Assembly (NCBI GenBank): GCA_937927895.1
Contig: CALGKA010000058.1
Location: forward strand, 32,151 to 96,150
Source: an uncultured Granulosicoccaceae bacterium
GTDB lineage: Bacteria > Pseudomonadota > Gammaproteobacteria > Granulosicoccales > Granulosicoccaceae
Length of the DNA: 64,000 nt
Direction of reading: 5' to 3'
Part shown: piece by piece, positions 36,101 through 44,991 of the stretch
How the letters are laid out: each line of letters starts with the position of its first letter
Position numbering within the stretch: the stretch's first letter is position 1
The notes under the pieces: generated by a model
The model's database searches: none
What the model was told of the DNA's origin: nothing
Seen by the model: only the letters and a program-made list of their open reading frames with translations
Program-made: the position numbers and the translations under genes

Positions 36101-37204
36101 GCGCAACAAATGTTGATTGGCGATCAAGTGTTAGATGAGCTTGTTTATATTGCCTATCGAGACGGTTCACATCAGGTGCATCGGGTTGAAAATGTGTTTG
36201 TCAGCGGCGAGCTTTTACTGCGTCGCGATGCAGATTCGAGCGACCCACTAGTTATGCGTCTGGATAGACTCGATAGACGTTTGCTTGTGGCGATCGGGGC
36301 GGCGAGCGACAAAAATACTGAAAATGGCATGACAAATCAGTCATATGATCCCAGAGATATTCCACCGCTTGATGTAACTGTAAAGGAATTGAAGTGGGAT
36401 AATTGGCGCTTTGAGAAAGTTGCCATGCGTTCCCGACCAAACGAGCAGGGAATGCAGATTACAGGTCTGACAGCCAGGCAAGACAACATGCGCCTTAGCG
36501 GTAGTGGCAGTTGGGATATTTTTAATGTGCCTGGGCTTGGTGATTCACATGCCACTAATCTTGATTTAGCTGCAAGCTTCGACAATTTTGGGCAAACCAT
36601 TACAGATGTTGGTGGTGGTAAATCGTTTGCCGAAGGTATCGGTGAAGCAGGTCTTTCATTGTCGTGGCCAGGCCCGGGTTATGCGCCTGATTTACGATCG
36701 ATCAGTGGCCAGTTATTGTTTAACTTACGTGATGGTCGAATTCTTATGGTGGAACCCGGTGCGGGTCGGATATTGGGGCTTTTTGCACTTCAGGCCTTAC
36801 CGCGCCGTCTTACCTTTGATTTCCGTGATATCACCAAGACTGGGCTTGAGTACACCACTTTAAGTGGCAACTTAACGATTGGAAGTGGTGAGGCTCGCAC
36901 TAATGCTATTGCTGTGACCGGGCCTGTGGCTGAAATTTTAATTCGTGGCAAGACAAACTTTGTTGATAAAACGTATGATCAAAAAATTGATGTATTGCCA
37001 CGATTGAGCGGCGCTTTACCATTACTGGGTGTTTTATCTGGAGGGCCTGCGGTTGGTGTCACGGCATTGCTTGCAGACGGGTTTTTAAAGGGTATTGGCG
37101 TAAATGTAGATGAAATCGGGCGCCGTCAATACACGCTTACTGGTGATTGGGAAAACCCGCTGTGGCAGACAGTGCCCTATGGCTCATCATCAGATAATCG
37201 CTAA
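33149..37204 (+). CDS. yhdP: YhdP family AsmA-like envelope lipid transfer protein
   Basis: 1351 aa, similar to E. coli YhdP (~1266 aa). An N-terminal membrane helix (about residues 12-32, LYLLAAILILIALLAASV) is followed by a very long periplasmic beta-rich repeat region. Near the C-terminus are the DUF3971/AsmA-type segments: GEAGLSLSWPGPGYAPDLRSISGQLLFNLRDGRILMVEPGAGRILGLFALQALPRRL and GLLSGGPAVG-like stretches. YhdP with TamB and YdbH bridges inner and outer membranes and moves phospholipids. It follows rng directly. tldD, often next, is absent here. Confidence 0.93.
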   Translation: MVISALTKTGKWILYLLAAILILIALLAASVRLAVFYSEDYSERLASLVSSYVGSPVEIGEVDLVWNRFDASASLKDVQILSADGTETVLELPGIELQLNVKDMLLERNLSVRSVQLNNLSLLASYEGRDQFKMLGNGLRGQTLNTAAGAFSNNANEKLAGNTATYNATDSNADDLKAPVEITGSESSSRGYSVLSWLFNAERISILDSDITLIDRIRDHEYKVDNVNIRAFNDGHLHQIRVSSALPGELGQNSMAAFDFTGTADDIGGWNGQFYVNTAGLNLDYLSGILSEHSQQLGGTTDLQLWGKWSGTRINEVRAIAAGREIELSKGLGETTNQTNLSAGNVNVDLEWARTDLGWQLGFNRLSAVLDTEDVRLDGLDMHVERGTDGHRHFRVTGPDINLQSLQPVYAYIDSMLPATAPIRLHALRRGDVKNWLIGGKTVAGKRVITEFLADTNDLAIDPYGKVPGVSDLSATINYQHGAGEIVFANQDINLSMPELYEQLLPVINVDGVVRFLRSEITEGPQVSSGPLWKVVTEDLRLSSLDLNASVSFSLQEAADGQRPIDLHATILNANLSHLKNYYPTRVIKPKLLAWLQSAIVAGDVVRGRAEVKGDLANFAPAEGIGHFYVEADVVNSTLKFRPDWPAVKEMDGNLSFSASAMRGRVYQGSIREAKFSDARLFIPNVKEPMLQLQTNAIGPLADMLDFVQTGPLAARLGPAFGNSTGVGTARVALDLNIPLKKGLPKKLALDGELVLDNAQIRSAGFGVKLDSASGKVKFNERGLLVDDLAVRYQGLPLAVTATQRKVSGKNTNRISIKGPMALASVMDSYGIPLVDQIEGISNWRLDIDVTRRGAGRKPRVELSAKSDLSGTEFTFPLPLKKDADDLSEVSLYRDFDAAEKDWWLELPGLLKARIRVGDDKKVESMAIALGQSNNTVLPWRGIALHGDAYRLDALGWTKFAINFKAGSKSPNSGEPFPLFAKVSAQQMLIGDQVLDELVYIAYRDGSHQVHRVENVFVSGELLLRRDADSSDPLVMRLDRLDRRLLVAIGAASDKNTENGMTNQSYDPRDIPPLDVTVKELKWDNWRFEKVAMRSRPNEQGMQITGLTARQDNMRLSGSGSWDIFNVPGLGDSHATNLDLAASFDNFGQTITDVGGGKSFAEGIGEAGLSLSWPGPGYAPDLRSISGQLLFNLRDGRILMVEPGAGRILGLFALQALPRRLTFDFRDITKTGLEYTTLSGNLTIGSGEARTNAIAVTGPVAEILIRGKTNFVDKTYDQKIDVLPRLSGALPLLGVLSGGPAVGVTALLADGFLKGIGVNVDEIGRRQYTLTGDWENPLWQTVPYGSSSDNR

Positions 37205-37233
37205 TTCCCGATTAGGTTGATCACTTGAATTAA

Positions 37234-37258
37234 GGCTATTGGCTCTCGATCAATAGCC
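37234..37258. terminator. Hairpin at the end of darP
   Basis: GGCTATTG (37234-37241), 9-nt loop, CAATAGCC (37251-37258). It overlaps the darP TAG stop and lies between the convergent yhdP and darP ends. The minus-strand tail (TTAATT) is only mildly T-rich. Confidence 0.45.
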
Positions 37259-37820
37259 GCAGTAAAGACTTAGCCGCTTTGGTTTTTGTAATTTTTATTG
37301 TGACCTCTGATTCAGAGGCTTTGCTTGTTGCTTCTTTCTTTGCATTGCGTACCAGCTGGCGAACTTGCTGCAAGTCTACAGTCGGGTAGTTCTCGCGAAG
37401 GTCGTCAATGTGCTCAGCAAAATCGTGTAGCAATTGATCGCGGAAAATGGTGTGTGGGTTTTCTTTCTTGGCTTTAACAGCCTTAAGCTCCGGGTTTTCT
37501 ACCAGTCTTTTTACCTCTTCAATATTGTCCATCTCCCTAAGCAGTTTGCTGACGTAATGCAGCTGCCGTTTTCGTGCGCCATGCGCCTTGATTTCAGCGC
37601 AGTGCTTGATGGCATCAAGCACCGGTGGGTCGATTGGCAGCGACGCTAGCATTTTTGGTCTCATGCCTACCAGCGTGCCGGCAAATGCGGTGATCTGATG
37701 GGCGTTTCGCTTGCGTTGAGATTTACTCTCAATTTCTGGCGAATCTTCATCGGGCTGAGTGCTTTCCGTGGGGTTGTCTTGTTCTGAGTTCATAACGGTA
37801 GAGTTACTATTTTGTTGCAA
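37236..37820 (-). CDS. darP: Ribosome biogenesis factor DarP (YjgA family)
   Basis: 194 aa DUF615 protein that associates with late 50S precursors. SKSQRKRNAHQITAFAGTLVGMRPKMLASLPIDPPVLDAIKHC (about 33-75) and GARKRQLHYVSKLLREMD are the diagnostic segments; the rest is charged and helical, with HTIFRDQLLHDFAEHIDDL. The first ~30 residues are low-complexity acidic. In E. coli yjgA is paired with pmbA; here it stands alone, convergent with yhdP. Confidence 0.93.
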   Translation of the reverse strand: MQQNSNSTVMNSEQDNPTESTQPDEDSPEIESKSQRKRNAHQITAFAGTLVGMRPKMLASLPIDPPVLDAIKHCAEIKAHGARKRQLHYVSKLLREMDNIEEVKRLVENPELKAVKAKKENPHTIFRDQLLHDFAEHIDDLRENYPTVDLQQVRQLVRNAKKEATSKASESEVTIKITKTKAAKSLLRLLIESQ

Positions 37821-38021
37821 AAAAGAAACAGTTCCTATTGCATTGATTGTGTAGAAAAGTTAATGTTGCATGACAAACGGAAATAGCTGCTTACGTTAGT
37901 ATTTATCTTGTCATATTTTTACAACAAGGATGTCCGCCTATCGTTGAATCATACAGCGAAGTTGCGGTCTTTATTATTTGAGTCCCCTCGGCAAATTGCC
38001 GAATGTGTTTTGAGGTTACCC

Positions 38022-38828
38022 ATGGATCTAAAATTGCGTACCTTAAGAGAGCCCGTTCTCTTTACTGTGGTGGCAAGTGTCATGTGTATGAATAATGTTC
38101 ATGCGCAAGACAGTGCGGCAGCACGTTTCTCTGCGGGTACCGAATACAGCCTGTTGGGTACTGACTCGGTTGAGTTCGGTCCTGGTATTGTCGCAGAAAC
38201 TAAAAGCGCTTTGCTTTTTAAGCTTTCGACTAAAGAAGAAGTAAATGCCGAGACCGGTGAAAGTGGCACAACCTGGTCCGGGAATTTAGCTTTTGACCGA
38301 ATCGATTTCATGAGCCCGCGTGAAGTGAGAATGTACGATCTCACTGATGGGTTCTCGTATTCTGCGGGATTCGGCGTTGAATCAAGCGATGACTTTGACA
38401 GTCAATCTGAAATTATCAGTAGTCGCCAATTAGGTATTCATTACGGGCGGCTCGGCCCTGATAACTACAATGCCCTGGACGTCAGTTTTCGTCATTTCAG
38501 TAGCGATGTGCCTGTTGGCAATGCCAAGGCTGAAGACGCTGAACTATGGTCGTTAGGCGTTACGACCGGACGCCGCTTTTCATTGACTGGTTTAGACGCA
38601 AGCGATCCGCTTTGGACAGTATCACTGCGCGGGCAGTTTAATGTGATAGAGAGCGATAAGATCGAAGAGGCACTAGAGAATCAGCAATGGTACGTATCAC
38701 CTGGTCTGCAGTGGCGCAGTGATAGTTTTAAGTTGTCTGCAGATGTACTGATGCCGTTTATGCAATCAGGTGAGCTTGAGGAAGAATCAGATTATAGAAT
38801 TCGGGCGAAAATCCAAAAGCAGTTCTAG
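38022..38828 (+). CDS. Predicted outer-membrane beta-barrel-like protein
   Basis: 268 aa from ATG 38022, which has GAGG 7 bp upstream; a farther upstream start would add 38 residues. A signal peptide ends near AxA (NNVHAQD). The mature part alternates polar and aromatic residues in short strands (GTEYSLLG, GIHYGRLG, WTVSLRGQF, WYVSPGLQWRSDSFKLSADVLMPF) and ends RIRAKIQKQF, a C-terminal aromatic as in Omp proteins. No named family recognised. Confidence 0.7.
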   Translation: MDLKLRTLREPVLFTVVASVMCMNNVHAQDSAAARFSAGTEYSLLGTDSVEFGPGIVAETKSALLFKLSTKEEVNAETGESGTTWSGNLAFDRIDFMSPREVRMYDLTDGFSYSAGFGVESSDDFDSQSEIISSRQLGIHYGRLGPDNYNALDVSFRHFSSDVPVGNAKAEDAELWSLGVTTGRRFSLTGLDASDPLWTVSLRGQFNVIESDKIEEALENQQWYVSPGLQWRSDSFKLSADVLMPFMQSGELEEESDYRIRAKIQKQF

Positions 38829-38846
38829 GTCCTTAGGCCTATTTTT
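38826..38846 (+). terminator. Short intrinsic terminator of the outer-membrane gene
   Basis: TAGGTC (38826-38831), CTTA loop, GGCCTA (38836-38841), then TTTTT (38842-38846). The stem includes one G-T pair and the gene's TAG stop. Confidence 0.5.
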
Positions 38847-39609
38847 AGTTAATACTAAAATCTTTAAGTCGTAAACGCACTGACATTTTGCCACGTTTGT
38901 ACTGTTCGATCTGAACCGGTACCACTAAATTAGTAGGACCAAGCGGTGCAAACCAAGTTACCGTGTTTCTAGTGGTTCTTGGCCGGTCTATTCTTGTGGC
39001 GGTAAACTTTCCCTTTTCAGTTTTTACTGACTCTTGTCCTTTGGCTACAAACTCCACTGTGTGGGTGCCGGTTTTGTCTAACGTTTTAACCGAGAATTTT
39101 TCTATGTCTGGTTCTAAATTTAGCTGATCCATTACGGCGAGTGTCATAGATAGTCGATCAACCGCATCAGGTTCTATTTCGATGGTGGTGGTTTCAGAAG
39201 CAAAGGTGGTGGTTGCAGTTCCTTGTTCGCGATCGTACGAAGAGACATAACTGCGTTTTTTATCGCCATGGTTGGTGTACGAATACTCATTGGCTAAAAA
39301 AGGCGCGCTGAGTGACGCTAGTTTTGCTTGTTCGCGAATCTTGCCTTTGTTGGAAAAACGAAACATTCCTGTCGGGTTGGTTTGCAAAGTCAATAAATAG
39401 CCCTGTTCCTCCGTGCCCTTTAGAGTGAGTTCTGCCGTCCCAGCGGTAATGTAATTATTTTCGAGCGTATAGGAGATAGAAAACGTAGGTAGCTGCAACG
39501 GTTGCGCCGCGATAGCGTTCGATTGAACGCCTGCAAGTAAGGCGGTCAGAGCAAGTGCTTGAGTCAATATTTTCAGCATACGGTCTACGTTAGGCAGCTT
39601 GCGCTGCAC
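38845..39609 (-). CDS. DUF3108 periplasmic protein
   Basis: 254 aa. Signal peptide at the N-terminus (ALALTALLAGVQSNAIAAQ). The mature domain is beta-rich: ISYTLENNYITAGTAELTLKGTEEQGYLLTL, then the conserved TNPTGMFRF and GQESVKTEKGKFTATRIDRPR. The family is of unknown function. It is common immediately downstream of purN in gammaproteobacteria, as here. Likely envelope role. Confidence 0.85.
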   Translation of the reverse strand: MQRKLPNVDRMLKILTQALALTALLAGVQSNAIAAQPLQLPTFSISYTLENNYITAGTAELTLKGTEEQGYLLTLQTNPTGMFRFSNKGKIREQAKLASLSAPFLANEYSYTNHGDKKRSYVSSYDREQGTATTTFASETTTIEIEPDAVDRLSMTLAVMDQLNLEPDIEKFSVKTLDKTGTHTVEFVAKGQESVKTEKGKFTATRIDRPRTTRNTVTWFAPLGPTNLVVPVQIEQYKRGKMSVRLRLKDFSIN

Positions 39610-39703
39610 AAAGCCTGAATGGGCTGGTTTTACTGCTTGTTCGACAGTGTTTTGTGACGTTTACCGAGGTTGTACCGGGTTCCCGGCGCTGCCCTTCGAA
39701 CAC

Positions 39704-40351
39704 TTAAGGATAATAGTAGAGTAGTGGAGAAAGCTCAGGTTTATCGTTACTTTTCACGTGACTATTCTGACACTCAGTTGTGCTTTGCAAGCAATGCTGG
39801 ACAACTTCCGGGTAAAGCTGGTGTTCTACCGCCAGCACCCGCGCTGATAACGTCTCAACAGTATCGCCTTCAGCAATGGGCACAATGCCACGGGCGATAA
39901 CCGGGCCACCATCTAGTTCCTCGTTAACGTAATGGACACTGCAACCGTGCCAGTGGTCATGTGCTTGTAGGGCTCGGGCGTGTGTGTTTAAGCCCGGGTA
40001 ACGCGGTAACAGCGAAGGATGAATGTTAATCAACCGGTGGTTGTAGTGGCGCGTAAATGCAGGCGTTAAGCGTCGCATGAAACCCGCCAGTACAATTAGG
40101 GCGGGATTGCTAAATCGATCAATGGTGGCAATTAGCGCCTGGTCGAATTGCTCGCGGGTTTCGTATCCCTTGTGATCAACGATGCTTGTGTGAATGCCAT
40201 GATGTTGAGCGTATTCAAGGCCCGCAGCATCGGCGACGTTGCTGATCACATGGGTAAGCTGCGCTTCTATTGTGTCGTTAACGCAAGCACTGTGAATAGC
40301 TTGCATGTTAGAGCCACGACCGGAGAGCAGAACAGTGAGCTCTTTACTCAT
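39704..40351 (-). CDS. purN: Phosphoribosylglycinamide formyltransferase
   Basis: 215 aa, the 10-formyl-THF-dependent GAR transformylase (third step of purine synthesis). LLSGRGSNMQAI is the GAR phosphate loop. IVLAGFMRRLTPAFTRHYNHRLINIHPSLLPRYPGLNTHARAL contains the catalytic Asn/His and HPSLLP motif, and DGGPVIARG carries the catalytic Asp. It follows purM with a 26-bp gap, one operon. Confidence 0.95.
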   Translation of the reverse strand: MSKELTVLLSGRGSNMQAIHSACVNDTIEAQLTHVISNVADAAGLEYAQHHGIHTSIVDHKGYETREQFDQALIATIDRFSNPALIVLAGFMRRLTPAFTRHYNHRLINIHPSLLPRYPGLNTHARALQAHDHWHGCSVHYVNEELDGGPVIARGIVPIAEGDTVETLSARVLAVEHQLYPEVVQHCLQSTTECQNSHVKSNDKPELSPLLYYYP

Positions 40352-40377
40352 TAATATCTATGCTCAAATGTCTATGC

Positions 40378-41478
40378 TCAGTCTGTCCAATGGACGCTTG
40401 GTTCTGTGCTGTCATTGTGTGCTACTTCGCCGATCACGTGAGCTTGTTCACCACTTGCATTAAGCGAATCTAAAGCGGCTTGTTGTTGATCTTTTGGCAC
40501 GATCACGACCATCCCAAGGCCGCAATTGAATGTTCTTAGCATTTCATCTTCAGCAATATTGCCTTGCTCTTGCAGCCACTGAAAAATAGCAGGGCGCTGC
40601 CAATGACTTTTGTTCAATAAGGCTTGAGTGTTGTCGGGCAGAGAGCGCGGAATATTCTCGGTGATTCCACCGCCTGTAATATGGGCCAATGCATGTACCG
40701 GAACTTCTTGAAGTAGTTTTAGGATTGCTTTTACATAGATGCGAGTGGGCGTCATTAGCATCTCTGCAATGGTGTTTTGCGAGTCTGTTAACGATTGACT
40801 GATATCCGCACTGCTATCGGTAATTACTTTGCGAACCAATGAATAGCCGTTCGAGTGAAAACCCGATGAGGCTAGACCAATAATGCTGTCACCGGCGTTA
40901 ACCCGGGCTTTATCTAGAATCAGCTTCTTTTCTACTATGCCAACCGCAAAGCCTGCCAGGTCGTAGTCATCAGATGCGTACATGCCTGGCATCTCTGCAG
41001 TTTCGCCACCGATTAATGCAGCGCCTGCTTGCACACAGCCATCGGCGATGCCAGCAATTATCTGGCGAGATTTTTCAACATCTAACTTGCCGCAAGCGTA
41101 GTAGTCAAGAAAGTATAAGGGCTCAGCGCCACAGACTAGAATGTCGTTCACACACATGGCGACTAAGTCAGTGCCAATGCCTGAGTGATCATTGAGTAAA
41201 TTGGCGAGCATGAGTTTAGTGCCAACGCCATCAGCGCCTGATACTAAAACGGGTTGTTCAAATTGCCCGGTCGGGAGCTCAAACATGCCGCCAAAACCAC
41301 CAATACCGCCGAGCACGCCGGGGCGCATGGTGCGCTTAATATCGGGCTTGATTAATTCAACCAGCTGATTTCCGGCATCAATGTCAACTCCAGCGTCGCG
41401 ATAACTGGTGCGACTATTGGCACTGTTGGAGCGCGTAGCGGTGCCGGTGTCGGCAGTGTTGGGATCTTCTTGGGTCAT
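40378..41478 (-). CDS. purM: Phosphoribosylformylglycinamidine cyclo-ligase
   Basis: 366 aa AIR synthase. [20 protein letters not shown] opens the family domain after an extra ~24-residue polar N-terminus. [18 protein letters not shown] and [13 protein letters not shown] are the ATP and substrate segments. The order purM-purN with divergent DUF2066-hda is standard in Pseudomonas-type gammaproteobacteria. The long N-terminus could mean the true start is inside. Confidence 0.95.
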   Translation of the reverse strand: MTQEDPNTADTGTATRSNSANSRTSYRDAGVDIDAGNQLVELIKPDIKRTMRPGVLGGIGGFGGMFELPTGQFEQPVLVSGADGVGTKLMLANLLNDHSGIGTDLVAMCVNDILVCGAEPLYFLDYYACGKLDVEKSRQIIAGIADGCVQAGAALIGGETAEMPGMYASDDYDLAGFAVGIVEKKLILDKARVNAGDSIIGLASSGFHSNGYSLVRKVITDSSADISQSLTDSQNTIAEMLMTPTRIYVKAILKLLQEVPVHALAHITGGGITENIPRSLPDNTQALLNKSHWQRPAIFQWLQEQGNIAEDEMLRTFNCGLGMVVIVPKDQQQAALDSLNASGEQAHVIGEVAHNDSTEPSVHWTD

Positions 41479-41570
41479 TGTTGCTGGTTCGTTTGGCGCA
41501 GAATCGGTGATTTTACTATGATGCGGGCGACTGAGTTACAATTCCTGCTTAAAATATTTTAGGTGAGCAT

Positions 41571-42752
41571 ATGCGACCCTCCGAATACCCTAATTCAAAC
41601 GTTAGCCTATTGTGCCGTCTGTGTGGCATTGCCGCGCACTTGAGAGCTTGGTTAGCCCTGAGTTTTGTTTCTATGTGCCTTTCTTTGTTTGCACTCGGGC
41701 AGGCGAGTGCACAAGCCAATGCCAATTTGGTTGTTGAGGTTCTGGTGGCAGATCAGGGCAGTAAGCAGCGCAATAGCGCCTATTGGCTGGCCTTTGATCA
41801 GGTCTTGAGACGGCACGTAGAACCGCGAATCGCACTTGACCCTGTGCAGCGAGAAGATCTCATGAAAGATCCGTCGTTGTACGTGCAGACTTTCCGGTAC
41901 CGAAAATACAATGCAGCCACTGATAACGCTCGCACGGCCACTCGCCTGGTGCGCGATGGTGCTGCTCCGACAGCAGTAATTTCGGTCTCTTTTCCGCCTG
42001 ATCTTGCGGCAATTGTGCAGCAGCAACTGATACCGATTGCAGTAGAAGATACCAACCAGACTGTCGCGCCAGTGATAGCGTTAGTAGCGGTTGAGCAACA
42101 AGGTGGTCAATTTATTATTGGTGGTGAACGTGGCAAGAAATTCCAGTCCCGTGCTATGCAGCTTGCGGCCGCGAACAATCTGCAGTTGGAGTTTCCAACA
42201 CTTGATGCAGCTGATCAGCAATTGATAAATGCAGCAGACATTCTGGCAGGCGATGTTGAGCGCATAAATGGTTTTGTTTCTCGCTACAACGCTAGCAACT
42301 TATTAACGGGTGCACTGTTTTTGTTGTCACCGAATACCTGGCAATCAGATTGGACTTACCTAAGCAGTGATCAACAGCAGAAGTCTTTTAGTTTAACTAC
42401 AGCCACATTAGATGAAGCGCTGGTGGCTGCGATGACACAAATAAGCCCCGGTGGCGGCTACCTTGGATCAACCTATAACGATGGCTCGGGTGCGGGCTTT
42501 GAGCAGTCGGGTGTGGAATTTAAAGTTGAGAATATAAGATCGCTGGCCGACTATAACAGTGTGATCAATACGCTAAGACAAGTAGATGCTGGCATTGTGA
42601 CTGATGCGCTAGAGTTTGATGCTGTAGTGTTTCGCGCCACTGATCAAGGCGCACCAAGACTGCGTGATTCACTCATTGCCAGCCGTAACTTCGAACCTCT
42701 AAACACTGATCAATTTAGCGGTGCATTGAGTTTTCGCTATCAAGCACGATAA
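41571..42752 (+). CDS. DUF2066 protein
   Basis: 393 aa. Signal-like hydrophobic N-terminus to about residue 46 (LALSFVSMCLSLFALGQASAQA). VEVLVADQGSKQRNSAYWLAFDQVLRRHV is the DUF2066 start, followed by YRKYNAATDNARTATRLVRDGAAPTAVISVSFPP. Function unknown, probably periplasmic. It precedes hda by 13 bp and is divergent from purM, the usual arrangement. Confidence 0.85.
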   Translation: MRPSEYPNSNVSLLCRLCGIAAHLRAWLALSFVSMCLSLFALGQASAQANANLVVEVLVADQGSKQRNSAYWLAFDQVLRRHVEPRIALDPVQREDLMKDPSLYVQTFRYRKYNAATDNARTATRLVRDGAAPTAVISVSFPPDLAAIVQQQLIPIAVEDTNQTVAPVIALVAVEQQGGQFIIGGERGKKFQSRAMQLAAANNLQLEFPTLDAADQQLINAADILAGDVERINGFVSRYNASNLLTGALFLLSPNTWQSDWTYLSSDQQQKSFSLTTATLDEALVAAMTQISPGGGYLGSTYNDGSGAGFEQSGVEFKVENIRSLADYNSVINTLRQVDAGIVTDALEFDAVVFRATDQGAPRLRDSLIASRNFEPLNTDQFSGALSFRYQAR

Positions 42753-42765
42753 AAGTTAACTGACT

Positions 42766-43467
42766 ATGCAAAGGCAACTGCCCCTGCCTTTATCGCCAAT
42801 GCTAATGCCCTCTTACGATAACTTTTGTCGAGGGGTTAATGGCCTTGCAGTTGATATGGTACAGAGCTTTCGCAGTACTGAAAATGTTACTCAACTATAT
42901 TTGTGGGGTGGCAAGCAGTGCGGAAAATCTCACTTGTTAACTGCGGCATACTATGAATTTATGTCCGCAGGCCTACAATCGTTTTATGTCTCCTTAAAAG
43001 ACGCGTCGTTGACCCCCGGGTTATTAGATTCGCTTGATGGTCACGCATTGGTAGCGCTAGACGATATCGATTGTGTGGCAGGCGACAGTGCATGGGAGCA
43101 AGCACTATTTAATCTGATTAACTTTACTCGCGAACGTTCTGGAAAAATACTCTTTAGCGCCAATTGCGCGCCAACAGACCCGCAGTGGGTGTTACCGGAT
43201 CTTGTATCGCGTTTAAGTTGGGGGCCTGTATTAAAACTTGAGGCGCTAAGCGATACCGATGTTCGAGAAGCGCTGTTTATGGCGGTAGATGATAAGGGCT
43301 TAGAGATGCCGCAAGAGACAGCAGACTATTTACTTAAAAGGCATACTCGTGATGTTAACAGCTTACTTGAAATAGTCGCGCTGCTTGATCGTGAATCACT
43401 AGCGGCCGGGCGCGCCCGTATTACTATTCCTTTCTTAAAAGCGTGTTTGGCATTGTCCAACAATTAA
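42766..43467 (+). CDS. hda: DnaA regulatory inactivator Hda
   Basis: 233 aa. N-terminal QLPLPL matches the sliding-clamp binding motif of Hda. AAA features: YLWGGKQCGKSHLLTAA (Walker A), LVALDDIDCVAGD (Walker B), and FSANCAPTDPQWVLPDLVSRLSWG (sensor 1 and Arg finger region). With the clamp Hda drives DnaA-ATP hydrolysis after initiation. The last 4 bp overlap the convergent DUF2069 gene. Confidence 0.95.
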   Translation: MQRQLPLPLSPMLMPSYDNFCRGVNGLAVDMVQSFRSTENVTQLYLWGGKQCGKSHLLTAAYYEFMSAGLQSFYVSLKDASLTPGLLDSLDGHALVALDDIDCVAGDSAWEQALFNLINFTRERSGKILFSANCAPTDPQWVLPDLVSRLSWGPVLKLEALSDTDVREALFMAVDDKGLEMPQETADYLLKRHTRDVNSLLEIVALLDRESLAAGRARITIPFLKACLALSNN

Positions 43468-43877
43468 TCACTGGTAGTGGAGGTGTTGTCTACCGGGTTT
43501 GCATTGATTTTTCTATACTTGGAATAGTACGCACAACCGAAAAACCATGCCGTACTGGTCAGTACTAATATTATTCCAAGCCATGGTTTTTCGGTGCGGT
43601 GAACGGCTGCATCAATGCCAAAAGCAAAGTAGGGTAAGGCAAGAAAACCCGCCCACGAATGGGTATACACGCGTGCGTGCAGTATGCCGCGCAGAGGTAG
43701 CAATAGCGGTAGTAAAGCAATAGCGAGAGCAATACTTTTAGGGAGATTAGGTGGTGCCAGCCAGATTATCCACAACATAAGATACGCCATGGTACCGAAG
43801 TAACCTGCTAATGATAACGCTCTTGTGGTGCGGAGCATTGTAGGGGTCACAATAGTCTGTGGTTTCTTTTTCTTCAT
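43464..43877 (-). CDS. DUF2069 membrane protein
   Basis: 137 aa with four likely membrane helices (about 22-42, 45-60, 75-95, 100-120). WIIWLAPPNLPKSIALAIALLPLLLPLRGILHARVYTHSWAGFL is typical of DUF2069. It overlaps wrbA by 4 bp and is the last of arsC-wrbA-DUF2069. Function unknown. Confidence 0.88.
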   Translation of the reverse strand: MKKKKPQTIVTPTMLRTTRALSLAGYFGTMAYLMLWIIWLAPPNLPKSIALAIALLPLLLPLRGILHARVYTHSWAGFLALPYFAFGIDAAVHRTEKPWLGIILVLTSTAWFFGCAYYSKYRKINANPVDNTSTTSD

Positions 43878-44455
43878 GAGAGTTTCACGGCAGTTTTAGC
43901 GACCCGCATACCAAGTGTTGTACACAGTGTTTTTTCATGTTGGTCCATAGACGGCATTGCGCTATGACCTGCTACGTGACTAGCCCCATAAGGTGTGCCA
44001 CCCTGATTAGTCTTGGATAGTGCTGGCTCGGTATAGGGGATACCTAAGATAATCATGCCATGATGCAATAGCGGCAGCATCATGGTGAATAAGGTACTTT
44101 CTTGTCCGCCGTGCATGGTAGAAGAAGAGGTAAAAACGGCTGCTGGTTTATCAGCAAGTTCCCCTGCCAGCCAAATATCACTGGTTGAATCAAAAAAATG
44201 TTTCAGTGGCGCGGCCATGTTGCCAAAGCGCGTTGGGCTGCCAACTATTAGGCCATCAGCGTTGCGAAGTTCGTTTTTGCTTATCAGTGGTGAGTCAACT
44301 TTTTCTGGTGTCTTTGTCTCAGCGTGTGGTATTTCCGCAACGGTTCGAACCAGTGCTTCACAGCCATCAACTGACGCTATGCCACGAGCAATTTGATTAG
44401 CCATACGGCGAGTGCTTCCATCGCGGCTGTAATAGAGTACAACAATTTTTTTCAT
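43874..44455 (-). CDS. wrbA: NAD(P)H:quinone oxidoreductase, WrbA-like
   Basis: 193 aa flavoprotein. VLYYSRDGSTRRMANQIARGI is the FMN phosphate loop (T/SxxT variant), DGLIVGSPTRFGNMAAPLKHFFDSTSDIW contacts the flavin, and STMHGGQESTLFTMMLPLLHHGMIILGIPYTEP follows. It reduces quinones by two electrons. It is 6 bp downstream of arsC and overlaps DUF2069 by 4 bp, so all three are in one operon. Confidence 0.92.
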   Translation of the reverse strand: MKKIVVLYYSRDGSTRRMANQIARGIASVDGCEALVRTVAEIPHAETKTPEKVDSPLISKNELRNADGLIVGSPTRFGNMAAPLKHFFDSTSDIWLAGELADKPAAVFTSSSTMHGGQESTLFTMMLPLLHHGMIILGIPYTEPALSKTNQGGTPYGASHVAGHSAMPSMDQHEKTLCTTLGMRVAKTAVKLS

Positions 44456-44461
44456 GTTGGC

Positions 44462-44821
44462 TTATGAGTCCAGTAAATCAATGACATGATCAATCGGTCG
44501 TCCAATGGCGGCATTTCCTTCGAAACTGACAATTGGGCGTTCAATAAGGATTGGGTTTTCGATCATGGCTTCAATAAGCTGATCATCGTTCAGGGTGTCA
44601 TCGTTGAGCTCAAGTTCTTTGTATTGGGAGTCACCGCGACGCATGAGCTCGCGAGGTTTTAGGGCAAGCTCTTGCAGCAGCGTAAGCAATGTTGCGCGGT
44701 CGAGTGGAGTTTGAAGGTACTCGACAATTGTCACATCCATTTCTCGCTGATTGAGTAGCTCTAATGCTGCACGGCTCTTTGAGCAGCGCGGGTTGTGGTA
44801 GATGGTGACCTGGTCTGGCAT
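44462..44821 (-). CDS. arsC: Arsenate reductase (glutaredoxin-dependent), ArsC family
   Basis: 119 aa. VTIYHNPRCSKSRAALELL has the catalytic Cys (about residue 13). EYLQTPLDRATLLTLLQELALKPRELMRRGD and IENPILIERPIV follow, the Arg cluster of ArsC. It reduces arsenate to arsenite using glutathione/glutaredoxin; housekeeping members such as this, next to wrbA, may have other redox roles. Confidence 0.92.
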   Translation of the reverse strand: MPDQVTIYHNPRCSKSRAALELLNQREMDVTIVEYLQTPLDRATLLTLLQELALKPRELMRRGDSQYKELELNDDTLNDDQLIEAMIENPILIERPIVSFEGNAAIGRPIDHVIDLLDS

Positions 44822-44991
44822 GGGCGTATTGTCTGGTGATTCTCGATTGAGCGAAGATTATAACGGCTTCTTAGCTGTGCGTGATTCGCATTCGAACAAT
44901 ACACATCTTAAAGAACTGGGCTATGAGTCGACTGAATAGGTAAGGGGTTTGCATTGATCCCGGTCAACCGTCTCAAAAAGTGGGTCAATTA

